Positions 14,625 to 24,440 of a stretch of DNA of 64,000 nucleotides are shown here, piece by piece (position 1 is the stretch's first letter; the number at the start of each line of letters is the position of its first letter). Source of the stretch: Streptomyces graminofaciens (lineage in GTDB: Bacteria > Actinomycetota > Actinomycetes > Streptomycetales > Streptomycetaceae); contig NZ_AP018448.1 in assembly GCF_030294945.1 (NCBI RefSeq), forward strand, positions 6,788,001-6,852,000. The letters are read 5' to 3'. Under the pieces are notes generated by a model. That model was not told the DNA's origin. It searched no databases and saw only the letters and a program-made list of their open reading frames with translations. Made by a program: the position numbers and the translations under genes.

Positions 14625-15031
14625 TCCTCACTTCCCCCCGCGACTGGACTTTCGGGCCGGACTCCGGTGGTCCTCCGGGCCGACCTTCCTGCGGATCTCC
14701 TGCGGACCTTTGGCGGATCTCCGGTTGGCTTCCAGGCTGGCTTCCGGACCGGAAAACTCACTTTATATGGCTGACCTGCGGTAACGGCCTTGGCGTGATC
14801 CCGGTCCCTCCTCGCCGGGAGCAACGACTGGCAGGATCACGACGCACCAGGGCAACGCCCGGGCGCCACCTGGGCAGGCCACCGGTCCAGAGGTCGGAGA
14901 GGCGACGCATGGCTCCGCATGTTCTCGGCCAACCCGTGTGAGTCGCCACGGCGTGGGTCGACGTCACCCGCGTCGTTCGGTACCGGTCCCCACGAGGGGA
15001 GGGACCGGTGCCGGACGGGGCGGAGTTCCGT
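14625..15031. other. non-coding gap between two minus-strand genes
   Basis: About 400 bp with no convincing reading frame. It should hold the promoter of the WD40 gene. On the minus strand a TATAAA element (near 14763-14769) is the best -10 candidate. The right end holds the hairpin of the next gene at 14979-15012. Confidence 0.4.
14979..15012 (-). terminator. hairpin downstream of the 15032-15601 gene
   Basis: GGTACCGGTCCC pairs with GGGACCGGTGCC (one G-T pair) around a 10-nt loop, 19 bp after the stop of the minus-strand hypothetical gene. Confidence 0.5.
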
Positions 15032-15601
15032 TCAATGGATCCAGCCCGCCTCCCGGGCGGCCGTGAGGGCGAGTCGTTCGGCGTCGTCGGCGCCGGCGTT
15101 CAGGGTGGCGTCTCTGCCCGCCGTGCGTGCGCCCGCCGCGGCCGCGGCGGCCTGCGAGGCGGTGAGTGCGGCGCGCAGGGCCTTGTGGGAAGGCGCGCTG
15201 TCGTCGAGTGCGTGGGCCACCTGTGCGGCGAGCGCGGCGGTCGCGGCGGCGTTCCGCGCGCAGCGGGCGGCCGCCGCGGGGTCGGGCGGTGTGCCGGAGC
15301 CGAGGGACTCGATGGAGCGGGCGGCCAGCTGGAGGGCGTGGGCAGCCCTGCCGGTGGGGTCCTTCGGGACAACCTCGGCGTGGTGCGGGCCGACGCCGGC
15401 GTGGTGGCACGTGGCCACGGCACGCTCGTACGCGCTCCTCGCACGGGCGCTGTGGGCTGCGCTGGGAGCCTCCGCCGAACCCACCGTCGCCGTCACCGCT
15501 TCCACATTCGCGTGGCCATCCGGGTCCGCGTCCGCGTGCCCATCCGGGTCCGCGTCCATGTCCACGCCCATGGGCACGTCCACGTCTTCGAGTCCGCTCA
15601 C
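15032..15601 (-). CDS. hypothetical Ala/His-rich protein
   Basis: A 189-residue protein not recognised as a known family. The N-terminal 35 residues are acidic with a repeated DADPDGHA unit. The rest is Ala-rich and predicted helical (AALTASQAAAAAAG), with several His residues. No signal peptide or membrane span is visible. The GTG start at 15601 has GGGGAG 8 nt upstream, and third-position GC is consistent with coding. It is divergent from the next gene, with a perfect palindrome in the shared promoter region. Function unknown. Confidence 0.6.
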   Translation of the reverse strand: MSGLEDVDVPMGVDMDADPDGHADADPDGHANVEAVTATVGSAEAPSAAHSARARSAYERAVATCHHAGVGPHHAEVVPKDPTGRAAHALQLAARSIESLGSGTPPDPAAAARCARNAAATAALAAQVAHALDDSAPSHKALRAALTASQAAAAAAGARTAGRDATLNAGADDAERLALTAAREAGWIH

Positions 15602-15757
15602 GTCTGTCTCCCCTCGGCTCCGTCTCCCGTGCAGGGCGCGGGAAGGGTGTCACGCCGACGGCGAAGAGGACAGATGCGTGCGGCTGCGGCGATGTACGAG
15701 GGCGCGCGGCGACGACGTACGCCCGTCAGAACGGCCTCCGCGCACAGCCCTGGATAG

Positions 15758-15772
15758 CTGACGCACCGTCAG
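15758..15772. promoter_or_regulatory. palindromic operator CTGACG-CAC-CGTCAG
   Basis: A perfect 6+3+6 inverted repeat, extended by two further pairs (TA/TA) beyond one mismatch. It lies in the divergent gap between the two hypothetical genes, 33 bp before the plus-strand start. The spacing resembles a TetR-type operator. The cognate regulator is unknown. Confidence 0.55.
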
Positions 15773-15804
15773 TTATGGTCGCTGACGATGCCGTCGCCGA
15801 AGGG

Positions 15805-16299
15805 GTGAGTGCAGTGCAGTCAGGTCTTGAGAGCCCGCAGCCACCCGGTGCCCCCCGCTGGGTCGCGATGTTCCACCAGCCCTCCTCGGACTCCTGGCGG
15901 GTCGGCGCGGAGTCGCCCCACCGCTTTCCCGTGCTCTACGCCGTGGGTGAGATGGCCCAGACCCTGAGGGCTCGCGGCGAGCACCCGACCGTCGCCCTGT
16001 GGGGCCCGAGGGACGGCGCCTGGGAACGTCACGAGCACCTGGCCGCCGGGCCGGCGGCCGAACAGGCCCCCTCCGCTGTCCCCGAGGAACCCGGCGCCGT
16101 CGGCGGAAAGCCGGACAAGCTCGCCGAACGCATGACCGACCGCAGGCAGCAGGTGCTGATGGCGGGCCTGGGCAAGGCTGGCCTCTACGACCTCTCGCCG
16201 GACGACCTGGCCGCCGTCGAGACCCTCGTGGACCGGCTCGACGAAACGACCGTTCGCAGTGTCGCCCACTGGCTCGCTGTGGCGAGCGGTGATCGTTAG
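15805..16299 (+). CDS. hypothetical protein
   Basis: A 164-residue protein of unrecognised family. The first half contains PRWVAMFHQPSSDSWRVGAESPHRFPVLYAVGEMAQTL, which looks like a folded beta/alpha unit. The second half is helical and ends in RQQVLMAGLGKAGLYDLSPDDLAAVETLVDRLD. The start is uncertain: GTG at 15805, GTG at 15814 (better placed after GGGGTGAG) and ATG at 15775, next to the palindrome, are in frame. No membrane span is seen. Translation initiation beyond the operator argues against the ATG. Confidence 0.65.
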   Translation: MSAVQSGLESPQPPGAPRWVAMFHQPSSDSWRVGAESPHRFPVLYAVGEMAQTLRARGEHPTVALWGPRDGAWERHEHLAAGPAAEQAPSAVPEEPGAVGGKPDKLAERMTDRRQQVLMAGLGKAGLYDLSPDDLAAVETLVDRLDETTVRSVAHWLAVASGDR

Positions 16300-16495
16300 A
16301 CGACCCGTGGCGACCTACAAGGAGTGCCGCACGGCACCCCGACCGCCCGGACCACCCACCCCGACCTGACGAGCCACAGGGCACACGTCCGCCGAGATCC
16401 CCAGCCCCAGCCCCAGCTACAGGACGCGGCCCCAGCCTCAGCTACAGGACCCGACCCCAGACCCAAGCCCAAGCTCCCCGCCCCCCCGGACCAAC
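16300..16495. repeat. C-rich degenerate repeat between convergent genes
   Basis: The gap is dominated by CCCAGC units, and a CAGCTACAGGAC element occurs twice (near 16412 and 16438). It separates two convergent genes. No terminator with a clear T tract is seen. Confidence 0.4.
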
Positions 16496-17299
16496 TCAAA
16501 CCCCACCACCCCGCCCCGCCGGACAACGCCACCCGAGACCCGCGAGCGCCCGTGCCCGGGCCTCCACCACGGCCATGCGGGCGTTCCGCTCGGCGGTGTC
16601 GACGTGGGCGGCCTGGCCGGTGGCCTGCCCGTCCCACTTCCGGTACAGCAGCCCAACCTCCTCCGAGAACCACCCGCGGCTGACGGCGTTGAGCGCGAGC
16701 AGCAGTCCGGTGTCCTCGGACGCCGGCAGTGCCATCCAGCCGCCGAGGGCGAGCAGCAGATCCCGGCGGACGAACAGCGTCGCCGGGTGCACCTGCGCAC
16801 GGAAATCGTTCGCCGACCAGTGGTCCAGTACGGCTCCCCGCTCGATCGGTCCATGGTCCGGGTCGCCCGGGAAGCCGACGGTGGAGCCGTCCGGCAGCAG
16901 GTCCAGGACGCGTGAGGTCGTCCAGCCGATGCCGGGGTCGCCTTCGAGTACGGCCAGGTCGCGGGCGAGCGCACCGGGGGTCAACTGGTCGTCGGCGTCC
17001 AGGACTTTCACGTACTCGCCCTCGACGTGTGCGAGGGCGATGGTGCGGGCGACGCCGGGGCCACCGGGGCGCCCCTGCCGGAAGGTCACCCGGTCGTCGT
17101 CGGGGACATGCGGAGCGACGGAGTCCGTACGGCCGTCCTCCTGGATGACCCAGTGCCACTCCCAGCCGCCGCCCCTTTCCTCGCCGGTCGGCAACTCCTG
17201 TGCGCACAGGGACTTGTAGGCCTCCGCCAGGAACGGCGCGGAGGGCGCGTGGACGGCGGTGACGATGATGACGCGCCGGCTCACGACGGCACTCACCAC
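16496..17299 (-). CDS. family 2 glycosyltransferase
   Basis: A 267-residue GT-A fold enzyme. The opening strand RRVIIVTAVHAPSAPFLAEAYKSL is followed by GVARTIALAHVEGEYVKVLDADDQL, whose DADD is the metal- and nucleotide-sugar-binding DxD-type motif. A later WMALPASEDTGLLLAL resembles the acceptor-side ED motif. It has no membrane span, so it probably acts on a soluble or membrane-surface acceptor. Start GTG 17299 (or 17296) overlaps the end of the GntR gene, so the two are one transcript. The sugar donor and acceptor cannot be told. Confidence 0.82.
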   Translation of the reverse strand: MVSAVVSRRVIIVTAVHAPSAPFLAEAYKSLCAQELPTGEERGGGWEWHWVIQEDGRTDSVAPHVPDDDRVTFRQGRPGGPGVARTIALAHVEGEYVKVLDADDQLTPGALARDLAVLEGDPGIGWTTSRVLDLLPDGSTVGFPGDPDHGPIERGAVLDHWSANDFRAQVHPATLFVRRDLLLALGGWMALPASEDTGLLLALNAVSRGWFSEEVGLLYRKWDGQATGQAAHVDTAERNARMAVVEARARALAGLGWRCPAGRGGGV

Positions 17300-18081
17300 C
17301 TTTCCAGGTGAGTGCTGAAGACCAGCTCGGCGCGGTCGCCGGCCAGCGTGACGTCGGAGACGTCCACGACACGGTCGTCGATGTCGTACGAGATCTTGCG
17401 GAGCAGGATCACCGAGGTCCCGGGCGGCAGCTCCAGCTCCCTCGCCTCCTCCGGTGTCGGCGGGCGCGCGGTGAGGCGCTCCTCGATCCGGTCGACCTCG
17501 ATGCCCACGGTGTGCAGCTGGTTCTGGGTGCCGCCTGGCCAGGGCTCGCTGGACTCGTCGAGGAGGTCGGGGTTCGCCATGACCGTCTCACGGACGAGGT
17601 AGGAGGTCACGAGCTGGAAGGGAGCCGTCTCGGCGCTGTACCGCGTCCGGTAGTTCCGCTCGACGAGCGGTGTCCCCTCCGGAACGCCGAACGTGGCCGC
17701 GAGCTCCCCGGACGCCTCGATCTCACGGTACTTCGCGTGGAACACGAGGTCGTCGAGTACGAGACCGGTGTCGTGCTCCGTCGCTCCGGTGCCGGCCCGT
17801 GTGGCCCTGGACCGGCGGGCCCGGTCCTTCTCCCACTGGTGCCGGCGGTTGTCCCGCACGGTCGGTGTGCGGGGGCGGCGTACGTAGTTGCCGAGTCCGT
17901 GCCGCTTGTCGATCAGTCCTTCTTCGCTCAGCAGCCGGAGCGCGTTCTGCACGGTCGGGACGCTGTGCCGGTACCGCTTGGCCAGGTCCGCCTCCGACGG
18001 CAGCCGGTCCCCCGGCGCGCGCTCGCCCTCCCGGATGGAACGCCGCAGCTCATCCGCTATCAGCTCGTACGCCTTTGGCAT
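17293..18081 (-). CDS. GntR-family regulator, HutC/UTRA type
   Basis: A 262-residue repressor-like protein. Residues 1-70 form a winged helix, with RLPSEADLAKRYRHSVPTVQNALRLL and the wing GLIDKRHGLGNYV. The C-terminal UTRA ligand-binding domain runs from about 95 to 255, containing PLVERNYRTRYS and LELPPGTSVILLRKISYD. The start MPKAYELIADEL (ATG 18081) fits the family; upstream in-frame TTG 18135 would cross a palindrome that looks like its own operator. The gene overlaps the downstream glycosyltransferase. The effector is unknown. Confidence 0.88.
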   Translation of the reverse strand: MPKAYELIADELRRSIREGERAPGDRLPSEADLAKRYRHSVPTVQNALRLLSEEGLIDKRHGLGNYVRRPRTPTVRDNRRHQWEKDRARRSRATRAGTGATEHDTGLVLDDLVFHAKYREIEASGELAATFGVPEGTPLVERNYRTRYSAETAPFQLVTSYLVRETVMANPDLLDESSEPWPGGTQNQLHTVGIEVDRIEERLTARPPTPEEARELELPPGTSVILLRKISYDIDDRVVDVSDVTLAGDRAELVFSTHLERW

Positions 18082-18131
18082 GGGATACCCACCGATCCGT
18101 GGTCCGAGGCCTGCTCCCAGGCTACGACTCC

Positions 18132-18145
18132 TCAAGAGGTCTTGA
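18132..18145. promoter_or_regulatory. likely GntR autoregulatory operator
   Basis: TCAAGA-GG-TCTTGA is a perfect 14-bp palindrome, 51 bp upstream of the GntR start. HutC-type regulators usually bind such sites before their own gene. Confidence 0.5.
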
Positions 18146-18247
18146 TCAGTTCAGGACCGGGGTTCGGGGCTTGTTCAGGGTCGGGTCGGGGTGCGCTCGG
18201 GGTGCGGTCGGGGTCGGGTTCCGGGATGGGCGGGGGAGAACACACAT

Positions 18248-18281
18248 GAAGGCCCCCGACCGAACCCGGCCGAGGACCTTC
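18248..18281. terminator. hairpin between the small secreted gene and gntR
   Basis: GAAGGCCCCCGACCG pairs with CGGCCGAGGACCTTC through three G-T pairs around AACC. It lies 54 bp beyond the minus-strand stop at 18335. The 18146-18240 stretch beside it is a G-rich degenerate repeat of GGGTCGG units. Confidence 0.55.
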
Positions 18282-18334
18282 GTGCTGTCTGGGCGGGGGG
18301 TACGCAAGATCGCCGCGCCCGTGTGCCCCGGGGA

Positions 18335-18709
18335 TCAGCGCTGAAGCGGTGGTGTGGCCGGCTCGGCCTCTGCCTGGTCCGCCGGGTCGGTCTTCGGGCG
18401 GGGCGCGTCGAGCGTGGCGGTGGCGGTCACGGTCGACGCGTCCGTGGTGGGGAGCTTGCGACAGGAGGGGGAGGAGCCGTGGGCCTCGGCCCGGATCCGC
18501 TGCTTCATCGTGGGGGGCAGAGCGCGGTCGTGGGACCGGGCCCGGGGCGGGGCCGCCGGCAACGTCTTGGGAGCCGCGCAGTTGCGGGTGGTCTCGGTCT
18601 GCGGTACCGCGGCGGCGGCCGTGGTCGTGATGAGTCCGAGCGCCGTGCACAGCGCGAGGAAGGCGGTGACGATGGCGGTCCACAGCTTCATGACCTTGTT
18701 CTGGGCCAT
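18335..18709 (-). CDS. small membrane-anchored or secreted protein, DUF6344-like
   Basis: A 124-residue protein with one hydrophobic segment at residues 8-33 (KLWTAIVTAFLALCTALGLI), followed by a polar Pro/Thr-rich tail with two Cys (NCAAP, SCRKL). It could be a signal peptide or a membrane anchor. The sequence resembles the Streptomyces DUF6344 group from memory; this was not checked. ATG at 18709 has GTGAGGGG upstream. No function is known. Confidence 0.65.
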   Translation of the reverse strand: MAQNKVMKLWTAIVTAFLALCTALGLITTTAAAAVPQTETTRNCAAPKTLPAAPPRARSHDRALPPTMKQRIRAEAHGSSPSCRKLPTTDASTVTATATLDAPRPKTDPADQAEAEPATPPLQR

Positions 18710-19067
18710 GGCCCCTCACTTTCGGGTTGGGCGATTTGCGTACTTTCCTCATGATGTGTATGGGGGCCGCGAAGTGGTGGACCGACGCCCTTGGCGCGTC
18801 GTTCTTCGGATGAACACCACTCGGATGGGCGCATGAGCTAAGGAAAGGTCCAGGAAGCGGTGGAAAAGAGGGGAAACGAGGGAACTTTCGTGATCCGTCT
18901 GGGTTTGCCGGGTGTGACGAACCCTCGATCGGAGCGCTGCCGTCCGGTTCTACTGCGGTCCGCCGGGCGGGAGTTGGCGGGTCGGCGCAGGTCACCGATC
19001 GGTATCGGTCGGTGTGTATAGTCGGGCGCCAGAGGTCCCCTACGTCAAGGAAAGACGAGGTCGCGCG
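18710..19067 (+). promoter_or_regulatory. divergent promoter region of the small secreted gene and DLW-39
   Basis: The 358-bp gap has no gene. TATAGT at 19017-19022 is a good -10 for the DLW-39 gene. Just upstream is the symmetrical ACCGATCGGTATCGGTCGGT. Confidence 0.5.
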
Positions 19068-19196
19068 GTGAAGAAGCTTCTCCTGGTCGCACTGGCCGCC
19101 ATCGGCGGGCTCCTCGTGTACCGCCAGATCCAGGCGGATCGCGCCGAGCAGGATCTGTGGACGGAGGCGACTGACTCCGTGCCCACGGGTTCGTGA
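19068..19196 (+). CDS. DLW-39 family small protein
   Basis: A 42-residue protein with one hydrophobic helix (KKLLLVALAAIGGLLVYRQI) and the family's hallmark DLW near the C-terminus (RAEQDLWTEATD). DLW-39 proteins are tiny conserved actinobacterial proteins without assigned function. The GTG start at 19068 follows GACGAGG. The longer in-frame extension from 19014 overlaps the promoter. A strong terminator follows, so it is probably monocistronic. Confidence 0.85.
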   Translation: MKKLLLVALAAIGGLLVYRQIQADRAEQDLWTEATDSVPTGS

Positions 19197-19220
19197 ACAT
19201 CGACATCGGTCTCAGAACAG

Positions 19221-19250
19221 ACCCCGGCCGCGCTCGCGGTCGGGGTTTTG
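19221..19250 (+). terminator. terminator of the DLW-39 gene
   Basis: ACCCCGGCCGCG pairs with CGCGGTCGGGGT around CT, followed by TTTGTGTTGTTT. It is a classic intrinsic terminator. Confidence 0.75.
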
Positions 19251-19259
19251 TGTTGTTTG

Positions 19260-19289
19260 GGCACATCGACATCGACATCGACATCGCCG
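19260..19289. repeat. short ACATCG hexamer tandem repeat
   Basis: About four contiguous copies of CATCGA lie just after the DLW-39 terminator. A further partial copy is in the 3' end before it (near 19198). Confidence 0.6.
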
Positions 19290-19351
19290 AGTCGGCTGGG
19301 GCCCTTTCCCGGACCATCGGCTTCACTCTCGCGAACGGTGTGCTTGCGATA

Positions 19352-19384
19352 GCAAAACAGCCCTCTCCGTAGAGGGCGTTTTGC
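19352..19384. terminator. strong hairpin with no obvious upstream gene
   Basis: GCAAAAC-A-GCCCTCT pairs with AGAGGGCGTTTTGC around CCGT (one bulged A) and has terminator shape in both directions. The sequence TTGCGATAGCAA just overlaps its left arm. A small RNA ending here is possible. Confidence 0.5.
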
Positions 19385-19451
19385 CACTCGTCCAGGATGG
19401 GCGCGTTCGAGCTACGACTTACGACTTCGGGGCTACGGCAAGGGGTGGCGC

Positions 19452-21047
19452 GTGATGGGGCGGCGCACGGTCTGGTGGCGAGTGACGACAGCTGTGGGGG
19501 CGGCCCTGTGCGTGACGACGGCACTGCCCGGACCGACCGCGGCAGCCGACGCGTCCGGGTCCGGGGCCATGTCCGCGTCCATATCCAGCTCCGCGTCCAT
19601 GTCTGCCTCCACATCCAGCTCCGCGTCCACGTCTGCGTCGACTCCGACTCCGTACGCGTTCACCAAGGGGGCAAAGGAGGTCGAGGGCGCCACGAGCACC
19701 GCGGGAGCCGTACAGCTGGCGCCCGGAGCGACGTACCGAAGCTCCCTCGGCGCGGGCGACAAGCTCTACTACCGCCTCACCCTCGATCGCACGGCCGACG
19801 CGTATGTCTCTGCCACCGCCGTCCCGGAGGCGGACGCGACGCCCGGAGCCTCGGCCGGCGTCAGGGTCTCCGTGCAGGACGCCGACGCACACCGCTGCTC
19901 GTACGACACCGCCCGCTTCGGCCCGGCGGGCAGAGCGCGTCCCGTCACGGCGTGGGCCTCGCGTGAGATCGGCACCGACGAGTACATGTGCCAGGAGGCC
20001 GGGACGTACTACGTCGTCGTCGAACGGATCGGCTCCACGACGACGGGCTCGACGACAGGGTCCACCACGGGCGCGACGACAGGTTCGACGTCGGGCTCGG
20101 TGGGCGGTGCCCCGGACGAGGAGTGGGCGCTGGAGATCGCCTACGCGTCGGAGCCCGCCGTACGGAAGGGCGGTTCGACGAGCGCCCCCGAGACCTGGAA
20201 CTCCGCCTCGCCCGACGCCCCGCTCGGGGACGCCGTACCTCGTGCCGGCGGCTACGGCTTCGCCACGGCGAGCCCCGTGTCACAAGGGGTCTGGCAGCAC
20301 AAGGACGGCATCACACCCGGGGAAACGGTCTACTACAAGGTCCCCGTCGACTGGGGACAGCAGCTCTACGCCACCGCCGAGATCGGCAGCACGACCGGCG
20401 ACGGCGACGGTCTGGTGGGCAGCGCCCTGGTCCTGTCGCTGTACAACCCCGTCCGCGGCCTCGTGGACGACGCGAGGATCAGCTACGACGGCAGCCAGCG
20501 CACCACCACCCTGGATCCGCTCCCCCCTGTCGCCTACGCCAACCGCTTCTCCCGCGACGACGAGGTGGGCGGGATGCGGTTCGCGGGCTGGTACTACCTC
20601 GCGGTCCACCTCGCGGAGCCGGTCGCCGACCGCTTCGGCGACGGACCGTTCGGGCTGACCCTGCGCGTACAGGTGCAGGGCGAGCCGCAGGAGGGGCCGG
20701 GATATCTGGGGACGGCCCAACCGCTGGGCGTCTTCGAGGTCACCGAGGGGGACCTGGAAGCGGCGGAGAACGGCGCGACGGGCGACACGAAGGACAGCGC
20801 GGACACCGGCGGCGCGGGCGGTACAGAGGGCCCCGGAAGCGGCGGGGACTCGGGGAACTCCTCGCTCACCGGTGACGAACGTCTGGCCATGCAGGCGGTC
20901 GCGGCGGGCGGGATCGGTACGGGGAGCCTGCTCGTCCTGTTGCTCGCGATCTGGACCCTCGTGGCCCGCCGCCGGGCGGCGAAGGACCCGGCCCGACGAG
21001 GCGCGACCCGGTCACGGGGACGGCACGGCCCGTCCCAGGGCTGGTAG
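19452..21047 (+). CDS. secreted, C-terminally membrane-anchored Ser/Thr-rich protein
   Basis: A 531-residue exported protein. A signal peptide (residues 1-31, ending near TAAAD) is followed by a Ser/Ala repeat of about 30 residues. Two related beta-rich modules follow: one with LAPGATYRSSLGAGDKLYYRL, and one with GITPGETVYYKVPVDWGQQLY. A TTTGSTTGSTTG linker separates them. A Gly/Asp-rich stalk ends in a transmembrane helix near 485-510 (GTGSLLVLLLAIWTLVARRR) and a basic tail. The modules resemble those after VWA domains in some Streptomyces surface proteins, from memory. No VWA or catalytic motif is seen. Start GTG 19452 or ATG 19455 after AGGGGTGG. Confidence 0.75.
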   Translation: MMGRRTVWWRVTTAVGAALCVTTALPGPTAAADASGSGAMSASISSSASMSASTSSSASTSASTPTPYAFTKGAKEVEGATSTAGAVQLAPGATYRSSLGAGDKLYYRLTLDRTADAYVSATAVPEADATPGASAGVRVSVQDADAHRCSYDTARFGPAGRARPVTAWASREIGTDEYMCQEAGTYYVVVERIGSTTTGSTTGSTTGATTGSTSGSVGGAPDEEWALEIAYASEPAVRKGGSTSAPETWNSASPDAPLGDAVPRAGGYGFATASPVSQGVWQHKDGITPGETVYYKVPVDWGQQLYATAEIGSTTGDGDGLVGSALVLSLYNPVRGLVDDARISYDGSQRTTTLDPLPPVAYANRFSRDDEVGGMRFAGWYYLAVHLAEPVADRFGDGPFGLTLRVQVQGEPQEGPGYLGTAQPLGVFEVTEGDLEAAENGATGDTKDSADTGGAGGTEGPGSGGDSGNSSLTGDERLAMQAVAAGGIGTGSLLVLLLAIWTLVARRRAAKDPARRGATRSRGRHGPSQGW

Positions 21048-21053
21048 AAGCCC

Positions 21054-21115
21054 CGGCAGACAGGATCAGACCAGACCAGACCAGACCGGAGCAGACCGGT
21101 GCAGAGCTGACCGGA

Positions 21116-21124
<9 letters not shown>
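21054..21124. repeat. degenerate 5-bp tandem repeat (ACCAG/ACCGG)
   Basis: About 14 units with period five (ACCAG, ACCGG, AGCAG, AGCTG, ATCAG) fill the space between two convergent genes and run into the 3' end of the kinase gene. Confidence 0.7.
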
Positions 21125-23029
<1,905 letters not shown>

Positions 23030-23256
23030 GGCTGTGCGTCGTTCCCCCTTCGACTCCCCCCTCGGCTGACCGTCGGCGGAGAGGACGCCGTGCCGGCCGT
23101 TCTCCGCGGAGCCGACTTCCGTTACCCCCGGTTTCCCGCGGAGCGCGCTTCCGTAACCTCTGCCCTTCCGGTCACTGAAGTCTGCCCTTCCGGTCCGTCT
23201 TTTTCCTGGGTTCCGGTCCAGGTGGTCCGGAGCCCGTTCGCACTCTCCTCACCGGT

Positions 23257-23292
23257 GGCCCGGTCGCCGAACCCCCTTCGGTGACCGGGCCT
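23257..23292 (-). terminator. hairpin after the minus-strand HTH gene
   Basis: GGCCCGGTC pairs with GACCGGGCC, with a second inner stem CCGAA/TTCGG, immediately after the stop at 23298. No T tract is present. Confidence 0.55.
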
Positions 23293-23297
23293 TGGGC

Positions 23298-23846
23298 TCA
23301 GTTCTGATGCGACTGGTAGTGCGTGACCGCGTCCGAGGTGCGGCCCGCTCCGTACACCCGGAGGAACTCTGCCAGTTCCGGGTGGGTCGGGGCGAGGGTG
23401 TCCGCCGCCTCGATGATGTCGCCCGCGGCCGCCACCGAGCGCAGCAGCGACTGGATCTCACGGACCACTCGCTTGACGGTGGGCGCCCCCGAACTCGTCG
23501 TCGAATGCGTGGTGTTGCTGAGCACCGAACCCCCCTGTGACTTCTTGATCTCATCCATGCGCTCGGTCGCCTCGGCGGCGCTCACGCTGCCGTCCGCGAC
23601 CTGCCCCGCCAGGTCCTGCAGCAGCTGCACCCGCTGAACGACCGCCGGGTTGCCGATCTTGGCGCGCTGACCACTCATCAGCTGTGACAGCATCGGCGCG
23701 GACAGGCCCAGCACCCCCGCGAGACGAGCCTGGTTGAGCCCCAGGTCGTCGATGAGCCTACGGAAGAGCGCCCCCAACGGCTCTCCGTACCAGTTCCGCT
23801 GTAGCTCCCGGGCTCTTGCGGTCGCTTCCTGTTGTGCGGCTTCCAT
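23298..23846 (-). CDS. helix-turn-helix DNA-binding protein
   Basis: A 182-residue Xre/Cro-type regulator. Residues 15-75 carry the HTH (LGLNQARLAGVLGLSAPMLSQLMSGQRAKIGNP). The helical C-terminal half, from VKRVVREIQSLL, could dimerise. ATG 23846 has GGGGAG upstream; an in-frame start further upstream would include the palindrome at 23878. No ligand pocket is recognisable. It stands alone between the kinase gene and tRNA-Ala. Confidence 0.82.
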   Translation of the reverse strand: MEAAQQEATARARELQRNWYGEPLGALFRRLIDDLGLNQARLAGVLGLSAPMLSQLMSGQRAKIGNPAVVQRVQLLQDLAGQVADGSVSAAEATERMDEIKKSQGGSVLSNTTHSTTSSGAPTVKRVVREIQSLLRSVAAAGDIIEAADTLAPTHPELAEFLRVYGAGRTSDAVTHYQSHQN

Positions 23847-23877
23847 TGCGTCTCCCCATCGCTTCCCCAAATACCGC

Positions 23878-23895
23878 GGTTCGCTGTAGCGAACC
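23878..23895. promoter_or_regulatory. palindrome GGTTCGC-TGTA-GCGAACC
   Basis: A perfect 7+4+7 inverted repeat lies 32 bp upstream of the HTH gene start. It is a likely autoregulatory operator. Confidence 0.6.
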
Positions 23896-23970
23896 ACGAC
23901 GAGCATCTTACGGAGAGTGGTCGTTCACGGGGACCCCCAATCTTTTTGCGAGATACCCGGGGTGACCCGG

Positions 23971-23976
23971 TACTCT
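23971..23976 (+). promoter_or_regulatory. -10 element of tRNA-Ala
   Basis: TACTCT lies about 53 bp before the tRNA. A weak -35 (TTGCGA, 23946-23951) stands 19 bp away. Confidence 0.4.
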
Positions 23977-24028
23977 GGTCTGCGGCGCCCGACGGTGGAT
24001 GGTTCCTCCGGCCGGACGCTTCCCTTCC

Positions 24029-24101
24029 GGGGCCTTAGCTCAGTTGGTAGAGCGCTGTCTTTGCATGGCAGATGTCAGGGGTTCGACTCCCCTAGGCTCC
24101 A
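24029..24101 (+). tRNA. tRNA-Ala (TGC)
   Basis: The acceptor GGGGCCT pairs with AGGCTCC (one G-T pair), and the anticodon stem CTGTC/GGCAG encloses TTTGCAT, with TGC at 24062-24064. T arm GTTCGACTC. CCA is not encoded. Confidence 0.95.
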
Positions 24102-24109
24102 CACCAGAT

Positions 24110-24149
24110 GACCGGGCCGGACGTCGTGAGACGTCCGGCCCGGTCTTTT
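24110..24149 (+). terminator. terminator after tRNA-Ala
   Basis: A perfect 15-bp stem, GACCGGGCCGGACGT with ACGTCCGGCCCGGTC, around a 6-nt loop, followed by TTTT. Confidence 0.85.
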
Positions 24150-24404
24150 CGTGGGCCGCACCCCCGGCCCACGTGCCCATGCGTCCTCGCGGGTTCGTCG
24201 CGATCGCGATCTGTGCGCGGAAGGCCGAAATGCTGGCTGGAACGCGGTGACGCGTGATGGCACGTGTCCACGTGCGCAGATGCGAAATGTGTGGTCCGGG
24301 TCACTGGGGTCGACGTAGTTCACCTTCGGCAACTCTTCGCAACCGGAGCAATACATTCCGAAAGGCCGGGTGCTGCAGCGGTGCCCGGTGACACCACGTG
24401 GCGA

Positions 24405-24420
24405 TGTTCCACGTGAAACA
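24405..24420. other. parS: parS-like ParB site (one mismatch)
   Basis: TGTTCCACGTGAAACA differs at one position from the consensus TGTTTCACGTGAAACA, which occurs exactly at 62941 and 62989. ParB binding is inferred. Confidence 0.7.
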
Positions 24421-24440
24421 GCCCTGTGAGGCGGAAGGCA

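Noticed and set aside
15166..16299. A 377-codon start for the hypothetical gene at 15805
   Set aside because: The upstream part runs antisense over the neighbouring gene and the palindrome; local starts have better ribosome sites.
10127..19250. Integrative element inserted at tRNA-Ile
   Set aside because: No integrase, relaxase or repeated tRNA 3' end (att site) was seen; only the STAND gene and other common genes occur.
24150..24400. A short gene right of tRNA-Ala
   Set aside because: Frames here (for example 24075-24356 minus) overlap the terminator and tRNA and have no ribosome site.
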